A DNA stretch of 38,081 bases. Source: Streptosporangiales bacterium. Lineage in GTDB: Bacteria; Actinomycetota; Actinomycetes; Streptosporangiales; WHST01. The notes beneath the pieces are model-generated. The model was not told the DNA's origin. It ran no database searches and saw only the letters and a list, made by a program, of their open reading frames with translations. The stretch lies in contig WHTA01000057.1 of the NCBI GenBank assembly GCA_009379825.1, forward strand, positions 1-38,081, written 5' to 3'. Of the stretch, positions 9,505-18,121 are shown piece after piece. The translations under genes were made by a program, and so were the position numbers. Every line of letters starts with the position of its first letter. Position 1 is the stretch's first letter.

Positions 9505-11111
9505 TGTTCGCGGCGGGAGTGCTCGGCAGTTTCGTCCTCTATCTGGTGATCGGCGCCGTCGTCGGGCGCAAGGTTCGCAGCCGCTCGGAGTACTACGTGG
9601 CCGGCCGCAGCGCGCCGACCGCGCTGGTCGCAGGGACGCTGGTCGCGTCGTTCCTCTCCACGGTGTCGTTCATGGGGGAGCTCGGCTTCTCCTACGACGG
9701 TTACCCGGTCACGCTGCTCGTGCTCACCGCGATCAACATCTGCGGTTACGTGCTCGGCGTGCTGGCCTTCGGGCGGTACCTGAGCAGGGCGCAGACGCTG
9801 ACCGTGCCGGAGTTCTTCGGCCGCCGCTTCGACTCCGCCGGCGTCCAGGCGCTCGCCGGGCTGCTGGTGGTGATCGGCATCGGCCTCTACCTGGTCGCGG
9901 TCACGCAGGGGCTGTCGCTCGTGGTCGGGCAGCTGCTCGACATCCCGGGCTGGTCGGCCCTGGTGCTGGTGTGGGCGGCGTACAGCATCTTCACGCTGAT
10001 GTCCGGCTCCAAGGGCATCCTGATCAACGACACCCTGATGTTCGTGATCTTCATGCTGGCCGGCCTGGCCGGCATGTCGTGGTTGATCTTCCGCGCTGGC
10101 GGGCCGACCGCCGCCGTCGAACGGATGACCGAGCTGGCGGCGAAGCCGGACGCACTGACCTGGCACGGCGTCACCGGTGACGGCGCCTACATGGGCAGCC
10201 CTGGCGAGGTGCTGCTGTGGGCGGTCACCCTGGGGGTCGTCTGGGCGACGGTCGTCGCCATCAGCCCGTGGCAGTCCAGCCGCTACCTGATGGCGAAGAA
10301 CGAGCACGTCTGCCTGCGCAGCGGCTTCGTTGCGATGGGCGCGCTCGGCCTGCTGTACGTCTTCCTGACTTTCGGCGGCTTCGCGATCAACCTGTACAAG
10401 CCGGATATCGATCCGTCCGAGGTGGCGTTCATCTGGGCGGCGCAGCACGTGCTGCCGCCGGCGCTCGGCGTGCTCGTCGTCACCGGCATCGTCGCGGCCG
10501 GGCTGTCGTCCGCCGCCGCGTTCCTCTCGCTGATCGGGTTCAGCGCCGCACACGACGTGCTGCCGTGGCTGCGGCGCCGGCAGGCGGACGCCGACGACGA
10601 CCGGCAGGCCCTGCGGACGTCCCGGCTGGTCATGCTGCTGGCCGGCCTCGTGGTGCTCGGCGTGACCGCGGTGGCGCCGCCGGCGGTGCTGACCATCGGC
10701 TACTTCGCGGCGACGTTGTTCGCGGCCTCGTGGGGTCCGATCGCCATCTGGGCCGTGCACGGCAAGCGGCTCACCGCGCGTGGGGCGGCCGCCGGCATGA
10801 CTGCCGGGTTCGTTGTGGCCGCGGTGCTGCAGGGGCTGGTGGAGTTCGCCGGGCTCGGCCTGCCGAGCTGGCTCGACCCGGTGCTGTTCGCGTTCGCGGC
10901 GAGCGTCGTCGCCGCCTACCTGGGCAACCTCGGGCAGCAGCCGAGCGCCGCCGCCGAGGAGTTCAGGCAGCGGCTGAAGCAGGTGCCGAGCGAGAACCTC
11001 GACCAGGCGAAGGTGGCGACCACGTCGCGGTACGCGATGGCCACCGGTGCGGTCTTCGTGTTCGCCGCGGTGGTGTTGGTGGCGTTCTACGCCCTGCCGA
11101 TGAGCTCGTGA
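9504..11111 (+). CDS. sodium:solute symporter (SSF family)
   Basis: A 535-residue integral membrane protein with about 13 predicted helices. The N-terminal pattern SRSEYYVAGRS and the following ASFLSTVSFMGE are the typical SSF helix-1/2 signatures; the family moves sugars, amino acids, carboxylates or betaines with sodium. The substrate cannot be read from the sequence. Its ATG overlaps the stop of the small membrane protein, and the flavin oxidoreductase follows 19 bases later, so uptake and breakdown of the same compound is the natural reading. Control is probably by the upstream TetR protein. Confidence 0.88.
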   Translation: MFAAGVLGSFVLYLVIGAVVGRKVRSRSEYYVAGRSAPTALVAGTLVASFLSTVSFMGELGFSYDGYPVTLLVLTAINICGYVLGVLAFGRYLSRAQTLTVPEFFGRRFDSAGVQALAGLLVVIGIGLYLVAVTQGLSLVVGQLLDIPGWSALVLVWAAYSIFTLMSGSKGILINDTLMFVIFMLAGLAGMSWLIFRAGGPTAAVERMTELAAKPDALTWHGVTGDGAYMGSPGEVLLWAVTLGVVWATVVAISPWQSSRYLMAKNEHVCLRSGFVAMGALGLLYVFLTFGGFAINLYKPDIDPSEVAFIWAAQHVLPPALGVLVVTGIVAAGLSSAAAFLSLIGFSAAHDVLPWLRRRQADADDDRQALRTSRLVMLLAGLVVLGVTAVAPPAVLTIGYFAATLFAASWGPIAIWAVHGKRLTARGAAAGMTAGFVVAAVLQGLVEFAGLGLPSWLDPVLFAFAASVVAAYLGNLGQQPSAAAEEFRQRLKQVPSENLDQAKVATTSRYAMATGAVFVFAAVVLVAFYALPMSS

Positions 11112-11130
11112 GCCAAGGTAAGGAGGCACC

Positions 11131-13080
11131 GTGACGGACGCCGGGTTGGCGCACGTACTCAGCCCGCTCACCGTCGGCCCGGTCGGGCTGCGCAACCGGG
11201 TCGTGTCCACGGCACACCAGACCGGTCTCGTGCACGACCACCTGCCCACGAGCGACCTGGTCGCGTACCACGCGGAACGGGCGAAGGGCGGGATCGGCGC
11301 GGTGTTCGTGGAGGCCTCGGCGGTGCACCCGACGGGCCTGCTGACGGCGCACACCATCGGCGCCTACCTGCCCGAGGTGGTGCCCGCCCTCGCCGCCGTC
11401 GCGTCGGCCGTACGCGACGGCGGCGGCCGTACGTTCATCCAGCTGTTCCACGGCGGGCGGGAGCAGATCGCGTCGGCGCCGCGACCGGCGGCGGTCGCGC
11501 CGAGCGCGGTGCCGACCGCGAGGTTCCACGTCGAGCCGCGTGCCCTGAGCCGCCGCGAGATCCGCGAGCTCGTCGCCGGCTACGCGCGGTCGGCGCGGCA
11601 CGCCGAGGCGGCCGGCCTGGACGGCGTCGAGGTCTCCGCAGCGCACGGCTATCTGCACGCGCAGTTCATGTCGCCGCGCAGCAACGTCAGGGACGACGAG
11701 TACAAGGACCGGTTGCGCTTCACCGTGGAGACGCTCGCCGCGATCCGCGACGAGGTGGGCGACCGGCTCGCCGTAGGGGTGCGGCTGAGTATCGACGAGA
11801 TGAGCCTCGGCAGCCTGCGCGCTGCGAGCTGTCGCGAGCTGGCGGCGCAGCTGTGCGAGGCGGTGCACCTCGACTTCGTGTCGTTCGCGCTCGGCGACTC
11901 CGCGACGCACGAAGGATCCTCGTACATCGCGCCGCCACCGCCGGTGCCCGCCGGCCACGTCTTCGACTTCCTCGGCGGCGTGCGCGAGGAGCTACCTGCG
12001 CACGTCCGGGTGCTGGCGGCGACCCGTGTGGTCGATCTCGCCGACGCCGAGGACGCAGTTGCCGGTGGGCTGGTCGACGCGGTGGGCATGACCCGGGCGC
12101 ACATCGCGGAGCCGCACCTGGTGCGCAAGACGGTCGCCAGCGAGCCCGCGATCCCGTGCATCGGTTGCAACCAGGGCTGCATCGGCCACTACCACGCGGG
12201 CCTGCCGATCGCCTGCATCACCAACGTACGTACCGGCAGGGAGGCGACCATGGCGCAGCGGCCCGCTGCGCCGGCGGTCGCGTCCGGGCGCTCGACGCTC
12301 GTCGTCGGCGGCGGCCCGGCCGGGGTGACCGCCGCCGTCGCCGCCGCGGAGGACGGCGACGTCGTGGAGCTCGCCGACCGCGCGTCGCGGCTCGGCGGCC
12401 AGCTCGCGGTCGCCGGCCAGGCACCCGGCCACGCGGAGGCCTGGACCCGGTGGTGGCGGTGGTCGGCAGCCGAGCTCGACCGGCTGGGCGTGCGGGTGCG
12501 CCTCGGTGCCGAGCTCGCGGCGGCCGACTGCGCCGGCTACGACCGGGTGGTGGTCGCGACCGGTGCCCGCCCGTACGCGCCGGAGCTGCCCGCGATCGAC
12601 GGGGTACGGCTGGTCGACGCCTGGACGGCCATCGAGACGCCGGGCCAGCTGTCCGGGCCGGTGCTCGTGGCCGACTGGGGCGGCGACTGGATCGGGCTGG
12701 ACGCGGCGGAGACCCTCGCGTCCGGCGGCCACCAGGTGACGCTCGCGTACGCCGGTGCGACGCCGGGTGAGCTGGTGCACCTGTACCAACGCAACGCCTA
12801 CCTGGGCCGGCTGGACGCGCTCGGCGTCGCGCTGCTGCCGCACCACGAGCTGGTCGGCGTCGACGGCCGCACAGTGCTGCGCAACGTGTTCTCCGGCCGC
12901 ACAGCGCCGCTGCCGGCGGGAACCGCGACTGTGGTGTACGCGCACGGCCGGGTGCCCGTGGACGCGCTCTGGAACGAGCTGGAGGGCCAGCCGCACGTGT
13001 CGAGGGTCGGGGACGCCTGCGGCCCGCGTGGGCTGGAAGAGGCCACGCTGGAGGCGACGACCGCGCTCCAGTGCGGTTAG
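11131..13080 (+). CDS. old-yellow-enzyme/FAD oxidoreductase with 4Fe-4S cluster
   Basis: A 649-residue flavoprotein of the 2,4-dienoyl-CoA reductase/trimethylamine dehydrogenase type. Residues about 1-335 are the FMN-binding TIM barrel with the active-site stretch SAAHGYLHAQFMSPRSN. Cys343, Cys346, Cys350 and Cys362 have the cluster spacing C-x2-C-x3-C-x11-C. A dinucleotide-binding motif GGGPAG is at 393-398, starting the FAD/NAD domain. The GTG start follows AAGGAGG. Family members reduce enoyl-CoAs or demethylate amines and N-methyl amino acids; I cannot choose between these. Coupling to a symporter favours catabolism of an imported small molecule. It converges on pduO with a 7-base gap. 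Confidence 0.88.
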   Translation: MTDAGLAHVLSPLTVGPVGLRNRVVSTAHQTGLVHDHLPTSDLVAYHAERAKGGIGAVFVEASAVHPTGLLTAHTIGAYLPEVVPALAAVASAVRDGGGRTFIQLFHGGREQIASAPRPAAVAPSAVPTARFHVEPRALSRREIRELVAGYARSARHAEAAGLDGVEVSAAHGYLHAQFMSPRSNVRDDEYKDRLRFTVETLAAIRDEVGDRLAVGVRLSIDEMSLGSLRAASCRELAAQLCEAVHLDFVSFALGDSATHEGSSYIAPPPPVPAGHVFDFLGGVREELPAHVRVLAATRVVDLADAEDAVAGGLVDAVGMTRAHIAEPHLVRKTVASEPAIPCIGCNQGCIGHYHAGLPIACITNVRTGREATMAQRPAAPAVASGRSTLVVGGGPAGVTAAVAAAEDGDVVELADRASRLGGQLAVAGQAPGHAEAWTRWWRWSAAELDRLGVRVRLGAELAAADCAGYDRVVVATGARPYAPELPAIDGVRLVDAWTAIETPGQLSGPVLVADWGGDWIGLDAAETLASGGHQVTLAYAGATPGELVHLYQRNAYLGRLDALGVALLPHHELVGVDGRTVLRNVFSGRTAPLPAGTATVVYAHGRVPVDALWNELEGQPHVSRVGDACGPRGLEEATLEATTALQCG

Positions 13081-13087
13081 GTCCGGT

Positions 13088-13678
13088 TCAGTCGCGGGTG
13101 TCTCCTGGCTGCCACTCCACGTCGCCGTGTCCGGCATTGGCGGCACGGGCGAGGATGAAGAGCAGGTCGGAGAGCCGGTTCAGGTACGCGGCGGTGAGTG
13201 GGTTGATCGTGTCGCCGTGTTCCTCGATGGCCGCCCAGGTGGCCCGTTCCGCCCGGCGAGTCGTCGTGCGCGCCACGTGCAGCAGCGCCGCACCGCGGGT
13301 ACCGCCGGGCAGCACGAAGCTACGCAGGGTCGGCAGGTCCGCGTTGAACTCGTCACACGCCGTTTCCAGGCGGTCGACGTAGCCCTGGTCGATGCGCAAC
13401 GGCGGGTACTGCGGGTCGGGGACGATCGGCGCGGAGATGTCGGCGCCGACGTCGAACAGCTCGTTCTGCACCCGGCCGAGCAGCCGCACCATGGCGTCGG
13501 GCAGCTCGCCGAGCGCAATTGCTGCGCCGATCGTGCAGTTCGCCTCGTCGACGTCACCGTACGCGGCGACCCGGGAGTCCGTCTTCGCCGTACGCGACAT
13601 GTCACCGAGCGCGGTCGTGCCGTCGTCACCGACCCGGGTGTAGATCTGTGAGAGCACCAGCTTCGACTTCTTCACCAT
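13088..13678 (-). CDS. pduO: PduO-type cob(I)alamin adenosyltransferase
   Basis: A 196-residue enzyme that transfers the adenosyl group from ATP to cob(I)alamin, making the coenzyme for methylmalonyl-CoA mutase. The N-terminal ATP-binding signature YTRVGDDGTTALGD (about residues 13-26), the central RSFVLPGGTRGAALLHVART and the C-terminal NRLSDLLFILAR are all present. The same gene faces murA in M. tuberculosis (Rv1314c). The ATG has no Shine-Dalgarno but a TAGCCT hexamer six bases upstream, consistent with a leaderless transcript. No cobalamin riboswitch is visible upstream. It supplies the cofactor for the pathway represented at 31-34 kb by epimerase and meaB. Confidence 0.93.
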   Translation of the reverse strand: MVKKSKLVLSQIYTRVGDDGTTALGDMSRTAKTDSRVAAYGDVDEANCTIGAAIALGELPDAMVRLLGRVQNELFDVGADISAPIVPDPQYPPLRIDQGYVDRLETACDEFNADLPTLRSFVLPGGTRGAALLHVARTTTRRAERATWAAIEEHGDTINPLTAAYLNRLSDLLFILARAANAGHGDVEWQPGDTRD

Positions 13679-13747
13679 GCTGGCAGGCTATCCGTTCCAC
13701 TGCGGCCAGCGGGCTGCGCCTCACGGCGCTGACGTAGCATGCCGCGG
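13679..13747. promoter_or_regulatory. divergent pduO/murA promoter region with two leaderless-type -10 boxes
   Basis: On the minus strand TAGCCT (complement of 13685-13690) lies 6 bases before the pduO ATG. On the plus strand TAGCAT (13735-13740) lies 7 bases before the murA ATG at 13748. Neither gene has a Shine-Dalgarno sequence. Transcription starting about 7 bases after each hexamer would begin at or next to the start codon. Confidence 0.5.
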
Positions 13748-15022
13748 ATGGAACGCTTCCGAGTCGAAGGTGGTGCCAGGCTCACCGGCGCCGTCGAGGT
13801 GACGGGCGCGAAGAACAGCGTGCTCAAGTTGATGGCCGCGGCACTGCTCGCCGAGGGCACCACGCAGCTGGACGCGGTGCCCGACATCCTCGACGTCCGG
13901 ATGATGGCCGAGCTGCTCGACGGGCTCGGCTGTCGCGCCGAGCGCACCAACGGGGCCGTGCAGGTCGCCGTGCCCGCCCGCCTCGGGCACGAGGCCGGTT
14001 ACGACGTCGTGCGCCGGCTGCGCGCGTCGATCTGCGTGCTCGGCCCGCTGGTCGCGCGCACCGGCGAGGCACGGGTGGCGCTGCCCGGCGGCGACGCGAT
14101 CGGGTCCCGCGGGCTGGACATGCACATCGCCGGGCTGGAGAAGCTCGGCGCCACGATCGAGAGCGAGCACGGTTTCCTGATCGCACGGGCGCCGCACGGG
14201 CTGCGCGGCCAGACCGTCGTCCTCGACTTCCCGAGCGTCGGGGCCACCGAGAACATCCTGATGGCCGCGGTGCTCGCGCAGGGACGCACGGTCATCGACA
14301 ACGCCGCGCGCGAGCCGGAGATCGTGGACATCGCTGAGATGCTGCAGCAGATGGGCGCGAAGATCGGCGGCGCCGGCACGTCGACGATCGAGGTGGACGG
14401 CGTGCCAGGGCTGGCGGCCGTGCGGCACGTGACGACACCTGACCGGATCGTCGCCGGCACGTTCGCGTTCGCCGCGGCCATGACCCGCGGTGACGTGCTC
14501 GTCCGAGGTGCCCGCGCAGACCACCTGGAGCTACCGCTGGAGAAGCTGACGGGGGCGGGCGCCGAGATCGAGGAGGAGCTCGGCGGCGTACGCGTCCGGA
14601 TGGACGGCCGGCCGCGGGCGATCGACGTGGTGACGTTGCCTTACCCCGGGTTCCCGACCGACCTGCAGCCGATGGTCATCGCGTTGAACGCGGTCGCCGA
14701 TGGCGCGGCGATGATCACGGAGAACGTCTTCGAGGCGCGGTTCATGTTCGTCAACGAGATGATCAGGCTCGGCGCGGACATCCACATCGACGGGCACCAC
14801 GCGGCAGTGCGGGGGAGGGAACAACTGTCCGGCGCGCCGGTGCAGGCGACCGACATCCGCGCCGGTGCGGGCTTGGTGCTCGCCGGGCTGGTTGCCGACG
14901 GTGTCACGACGGTGGGTAGTGCGTTCCACATCGACCGTGGCTACCCGAGGTTCCTGGAGCAGCTGGCCGCGCTCGGTGCGGCGGTCGGGCGCGAGCCCGA
15001 CCCGCACGCGTTCCCGACCTGA
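13748..15022 (+). CDS. murA: UDP-N-acetylglucosamine 1-carboxyvinyltransferase
   Basis: MurA (424 residues) adds enolpyruvyl from PEP to UDP-GlcNAc, the first committed step of peptidoglycan synthesis, in the cytoplasm. The N-terminal [15 protein letters not shown] contains the substrate-binding Lys-Asn pair. The active-site loop region (about residues 90-125) reads [24 protein letters not shown] in two adjoining parts; mycobacterial MurA is known for Asp in place of the fosfomycin-reactive Cys, and the loop here should be checked for that. An ATG at 13739 is also in frame, but 13748 is favoured by homologue length and by the upstream TAGCAT box. In M. tuberculosis rRNA genes follow murA; none do here. 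Confidence 0.94.
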   Translation: MERFRVEGGARLTGAVEVTGAKNSVLKLMAAALLAEGTTQLDAVPDILDVRMMAELLDGLGCRAERTNGAVQVAVPARLGHEAGYDVVRRLRASICVLGPLVARTGEARVALPGGDAIGSRGLDMHIAGLEKLGATIESEHGFLIARAPHGLRGQTVVLDFPSVGATENILMAAVLAQGRTVIDNAAREPEIVDIAEMLQQMGAKIGGAGTSTIEVDGVPGLAAVRHVTTPDRIVAGTFAFAAAMTRGDVLVRGARADHLELPLEKLTGAGAEIEEELGGVRVRMDGRPRAIDVVTLPYPGFPTDLQPMVIALNAVADGAAMITENVFEARFMFVNEMIRLGADIHIDGHHAAVRGREQLSGAPVQATDIRAGAGLVLAGLVADGVTTVGSAFHIDRGYPRFLEQLAALGAAVGREPDPHAFPT

Positions 15023-15025
15023 GAA

Positions 15026-15049
15026 CCTCCGCCGTCACTGCGGCGGGGG
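15026..15049. terminator. bidirectional terminator-like hairpin between murA and the ASCH gene
   Basis: CCGCCG (15029-15034) and CGGCGG (15041-15046) form a perfect 6-bp stem around a 6-base loop, extendable to about 9 bp with one wobble pair. It sits between the convergent ends and overlaps the last codons of the minus-strand gene. There is no long T-run, as is usual in actinobacteria. Confidence 0.5.
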
Positions 15050-15469
15050 ATCGAGCACCTCGACCAGCCGGAAGCGCTCTGCGACGACCTGCGTGTCGTC
15101 GGTCACCGTGAACGCCGGGTCGCCGAGTGCGTTGCACATCTGCTCGCTGTGCCAGAAGCTCTCGTGCGCCGACCGCCACTCGGCGACCGAGGCGTAGCCC
15201 TCGCCTTCGTCGATCGCGTGCTGCAGGTCGACGTCGCGTGCCGGGAACACACGTACCTGCACGGTCTCGATCACCGCGACCGGCCGGCCGGCCGAGTCGA
15301 CGACGGCGCTGCGCTCGCCCGGCTGGGGGAGCGGCTCGCCGTCGAGCTCGTACTCGACCAGCAGGCCGGTCGTGGTCGTCTTGGCGCCGGCGAGGATCGC
15401 CGCGACGAGCTCGTCGCGCAGCGGCCCGGGGAACGCGAACTCGGCTGTCGGCAGGTCGGTCGGTGGCAT
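15035..15469 (-). CDS. ASCH-domain protein
   Basis: A 144-residue protein that fits the ASCH family (RNA-binding PUA-like fold). The conserved features are the N-terminal segment LRDELVAAILAGAKTTTTGL with its Gly-x-Lys-Thr-rich loop and the later stretch WRSAHESFWHSEQ. Suggested roles for ASCH proteins include RNA binding and coactivation, and some have ribonuclease or amidohydrolase activity; the function here is unknown. The start at 15469 is preferred to an in-frame ATG at 15487 because TACGTT (complement of 15476-15481) lies six bases before it, matching the leaderless pattern nearby. The gene upstream on the same strand ends 24 bases away. Confidence 0.75.
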   Translation of the reverse strand: MPPTDLPTAEFAFPGPLRDELVAAILAGAKTTTTGLLVEYELDGEPLPQPGERSAVVDSAGRPVAVIETVQVRVFPARDVDLQHAIDEGEGYASVAEWRSAHESFWHSEQMCNALGDPAFTVTDDTQVVAERFRLVEVLDPPPQ

Positions 15470-15493
15470 CCGTCCAACGTACGGCACCGCGGG

Positions 15494-15979
15494 TCAGCGC
15501 AGTGCCCTGGCGTGCCTCGACCACAGCGCCACGACCAGCCCGGCGGTGATTAGCACGACGTTCTTCGCGACGAACTCGCCCTCCATGGTCATCAGCAGTG
15601 GGTTGCCGTTCGTGAAGGCGACCTCGGGCTGCATCACGTAGACGAGGAACGTCCCGCCCAGGTGCGCGATCATCGCGGCGCACGCCAGGCCGACGAGCTT
15701 GCCGCTGACCAGTACCAGGCCGAGGAGCACCTCGAACGCGCCGAGTGCGGGCACGACCCAGGCGGCGTCGAACCAGGGCAGTGCGCCGGCGACGAGGTCG
15801 CCTACCGGAGTGACGCCCGCGACCTCCAGGGCGCCGAACCAGACGAACACGAGGCCGAGGGCGAGGCGCAGCAACGGGACGCTGAGCCGTCGCACTGTAC
15901 GGAGGTAGCTCGGTTCTGCCGGTTGCGGCTGCTGTGCAGCGGGAGCGGAGTACGTGCGCGGCAGGGTGGTGTTCGTCAT
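15494..15979 (-). CDS. DoxX-like membrane protein
   Basis: A 161-residue protein: a polar N-terminal tail of about 38 residues rich in Pro and Gln, then four membrane helices (about 42-62, 78-96, 100-120 and 136-155). The first helix reads LLRLALGLVFVWFGALEV, the typical opening of DoxX/DUF417-type proteins. Family members have been tied to quinone-linked or oxidative-stress functions, but no catalytic residues are known that I can check. The start at 15979 has GAGAGG upstream; another ATG at 16000 is in frame. The region before it is unusually AT-rich. Confidence 0.75.
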   Translation of the reverse strand: MTNTTLPRTYSAPAAQQPQPAEPSYLRTVRRLSVPLLRLALGLVFVWFGALEVAGVTPVGDLVAGALPWFDAAWVVPALGAFEVLLGLVLVSGKLVGLACAAMIAHLGGTFLVYVMQPEVAFTNGNPLLMTMEGEFVAKNVVLITAGLVVALWSRHARALR

Positions 15980-16148
15980 CGGTATATCGCCTCTCGTCAT
16001 ATATTGGCCATCTACATATGAGAATGACTGCGACGAGGGCTGCCGAGTATCGGGTATCCCCCTGGGAGGCACCCCGAGGACGTCCTTAGGTACTGCGTGG
16101 CACGGCAACTAAGGTGGGGGCGACCAGTCAGTGAGCAGGGAGGCAACC
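15980..16148. promoter_or_regulatory. divergent intergenic region between doxX-like gene and 3-hydroxyacyl-CoA dehydrogenase
   Basis: The left part (15980-16030) is AT-rich, with TATATC, ATATAT and CATATG motifs, and probably contains the promoter of the DoxX-like gene. Towards the right, TTAGGT (16086-16091), 18 bases, then TAAGGT (16110-16115) is a plausible promoter for the dehydrogenase, followed by GGGAGG at 16138-16143. Confidence 0.4.
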
Positions 16149-16994
16149 GTGGCGAAGATCGCGGTCATCGGTGCGGGGTTGATGGGTTCCGGCATCGCGC
16201 AGGTGTCGGCAGTGGCCGGCCACGACATCGTGTTGCGCGACGTCGGCGCGGACCAGCTCGAGCGGGCTCTCTCCGGTATCGAGGCCAGCCTGGCGAAGTT
16301 CGCGTCGAAGGGGCGGATCGAGCAGTCGGACGCGGACGCGGCCGTCGGCCGGATCACCACGACGACCGAGCTGGACGCCGCCGCGGATGCGGAGATCGTC
16401 GTCGAAGCGGTGTTCGAGGAGATCGACATCAAGAGGGAGGTCTTCGCCGCGCTCGACGGCCTGTGCCGCGACGACGCGTTGCTCGCGACCAACACGAGCG
16501 CCATCCCCATCACGCAGATCGCGGCTGCGACAAGCCGGCCGGAGGCAGTCGTCGGCACGCACTTCTTCTCACCGGTGCCGATGATGGCGCTGTGCGAGCT
16601 GGTGCGCGGCCGCAAGACCAGCGACGCGTCACTGGCGCGCGCGAAGGACTACGTCGAGGGGATCGGCAAGACCGCGATCGTGGTCAACAGGGACGTCGGC
16701 GGGTTCGTGACCACCAGGCTCATCTGCGCGCTGGCGATGGAGGCGATCAGGCTCTACGAGTCGGGCGTCGCGACCGCGGAGGACATCGACCTCGCCTGCA
16801 AGCTCGGCTTCGGGCACGCGATGGGCCCGCTGGCGACCACCGACCTCACCGGCGTGGACGTGCTGCGGCACGCCACACTCAACGTCTGGCGGGAGACGGC
16901 GGACGCCAAGTTCTACCCGCCAGAGGTCCTGACCCGCATGGTCGAGGCGGGTGAGCTGGGCCGCAAGTCCGGCCAGGGCTTCTACGACTACTGA
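16149..16994 (+). CDS. 3-hydroxybutyryl-CoA dehydrogenase-type enzyme
   Basis: A 281-residue NAD(P)-dependent dehydrogenase interconverting 3-hydroxyacyl-CoA and 3-oxoacyl-CoA. The Rossmann motif GAGLMG is at residues 8-13, the catalytic His138 is in GTHFFSPVP, and the C-terminal helical domain ends in RKSGQGFYDY, the usual last residues of this family. The GTG at 16149 is preferred to an in-frame GTG at 16131 because GGGAGG lies 5 bases before it. Length matches single-domain enzymes such as FadB2 or Hbd. The 3' end sits in a 139-bp tandem duplication, and its stop originally overlapped the end of the opposing gene. Confidence 0.9.
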   Translation: MAKIAVIGAGLMGSGIAQVSAVAGHDIVLRDVGADQLERALSGIEASLAKFASKGRIEQSDADAAVGRITTTTELDAAADAEIVVEAVFEEIDIKREVFAALDGLCRDDALLATNTSAIPITQIAAATSRPEAVVGTHFFSPVPMMALCELVRGRKTSDASLARAKDYVEGIGKTAIVVNRDVGGFVTTRLICALAMEAIRLYESGVATAEDIDLACKLGFGHAMGPLATTDLTGVDVLRHATLNVWRETADAKFYPPEVLTRMVEAGELGRKSGQGFYDY

Positions 16995-17199
16995 TCGCCT
17001 TCTGCCGGCGGCGTCGCCTGTGTACCGGCGCCGTCGGCGGACGCGGTCTTCTTCGCGCCCGAGGTGCTCACCCCGCATGGTCGAGGCGGGTGAGCTGGGC
17101 CGCAAGTCCGGCCAGGGCTTCTACGACTACTGATCGCCTTCTGCCGGCGGCGTCGCCTGTGTACCGGCGCCGTCGGCGGACGCGGTCTTCTTCGCGCTC
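16923..17199. repeat. 139-bp tandem duplication at a convergent gene junction
   Basis: 16923-17060 is repeated head-to-tail as 17061-17199. Positions 16933-17058 and 17072-17197 are identical over 126 bases; the left edges differ slightly and by one inserted C. The unit contains the last 24 codons of the dehydrogenase gene and the last 22 or so codons of the opposing histone-like gene. The dehydrogenase ends in copy 1, the opposing gene in copy 2, so both stay complete. Confidence 0.95.
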
Positions 17200-18008
17200 G
17201 TCTTCTTGGCGGTCGTCTTCTTCGCCGCGCTGGTCTGCTTGGCGGTACTGGTCTTCTTCGCCGTAGTGGTCTTCTTCCCGGCGGTGGTCTTGCTAGCCGC
17301 CGTCGTGTTCTTCGCCGACGCCTGCGTGCCCGCACTCTTCCCGGTCGAGCCGCTCGCTGTCGCGGCCGACTTGCTCCCGGTACTCGCTTCCGTAGCCGGC
17401 TTGCTCGCGCCGCTGCCGCCCGTGGCCGGCTTGCTGGCGGCACCGGTGTCCGCTGCCTGCCCGGTCGCGGTGCTCGCTTCGGTGGCCGGCTTGCTCGCGC
17501 TGCCGGTGTCGGTGGCCGGTTTGGTTGCGCTGCTGGCCTCGGTGGCCGGGTTGTCTTTGCCGCCGGGGTTGTCTGCCGTGGTCGGGTTGTCGTTCTTCGG
17601 CTGCTCGGCCGCGGTGTCGGGTGGAACGTCACCGGTGCCCGGCTCGTCCTTGGCGGCCGTCGCTTCCGGTGCTGCGTCAGTCGCGGTGGCCGGTGACCGG
17701 CCGACGCGGCTGCCGTCGTCACCGCTGCCCGTCGCCGTACGCAGGTATCCGCGCAGGCCGGAGGTGGAGAGGTCGATGTTGTGCGCGCGTACGTGCTCGT
17801 CCAGCTTCGCGACCGCGCGGACGACTGCCTCCTGGCCGCCGATGCCCTGCTTCTCCTCGTACGACGCCAAGCCCACCTCGCGGAGGAGGACCTCGGCCTG
17901 CCGACGCGCCTGCAGCTCGTTGATCCGGTGCTGGCCCTGTTCGCGGGCTACGCGCGCGCCCGACCTGGCTCGTTGTGCGGCTTCCTTGGCTCTGTCGAGG
18001 AACCCCAT
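17127..18008 (-). CDS. histone H1-like Lys/Ala-rich protein with conserved N-terminal helical domain
   Basis: A 293-residue protein in three parts. Residues 1-95 are a helical, charged domain beginning GFLDRAKEAAQRARSGARVA that looks like a conserved actinobacterial domain. Residues about 95-215 are low-complexity Ala/Thr/Ser/Gly/Pro with degenerate ASKPATEAST repeats. The last 75 or so are basic, with AKKTTAKKTSAKKTAS-type repeats like those of histone H1 and HupB tails, suggesting DNA binding and nucleoid organisation. ATG 18008 is preferred over an upstream in-frame start since homologous proteins should begin with the helical domain. It lies 113 bases downstream of nucS on the same strand. 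Function inferred from composition only. Confidence 0.8.
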   Translation of the reverse strand: MGFLDRAKEAAQRARSGARVAREQGQHRINELQARRQAEVLLREVGLASYEEKQGIGGQEAVVRAVAKLDEHVRAHNIDLSTSGLRGYLRTATGSGDDGSRVGRSPATATDAAPEATAAKDEPGTGDVPPDTAAEQPKNDNPTTADNPGGKDNPATEASSATKPATDTGSASKPATEASTATGQAADTGAASKPATGGSGASKPATEASTGSKSAATASGSTGKSAGTQASAKNTTAASKTTAGKKTTTAKKTSTAKQTSAAKKTTAKKTSAKKTASADGAGTQATPPAEGDQ

Positions 18009-18121
18009 ACCTACCGTCCTCTCGAAGTGAGTCCGACCGACGTTATGCGACGCCGTCACAGAGCGTGCGTCGCCCCCCGACTAACTGTCGGCCTGCTCGG
18101 TTCAAGCCTATGCAATATCTC

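Noticed and set aside
13679-13747. Cobalamin riboswitch before pduO
   Set aside because: Only 69 bases separate pduO from murA, with no B12-box-like sequence.
15023-15500. rRNA operon after murA as in M. tuberculosis
   Set aside because: The sequence following murA encodes an ASCH protein and a DoxX-like protein; no rRNA-like sequence is present.
17061-17133. A separate small gene in the second copy of the duplication
   Set aside because: It is the repeated tail of the dehydrogenase gene without its own start or ribosome-binding site.
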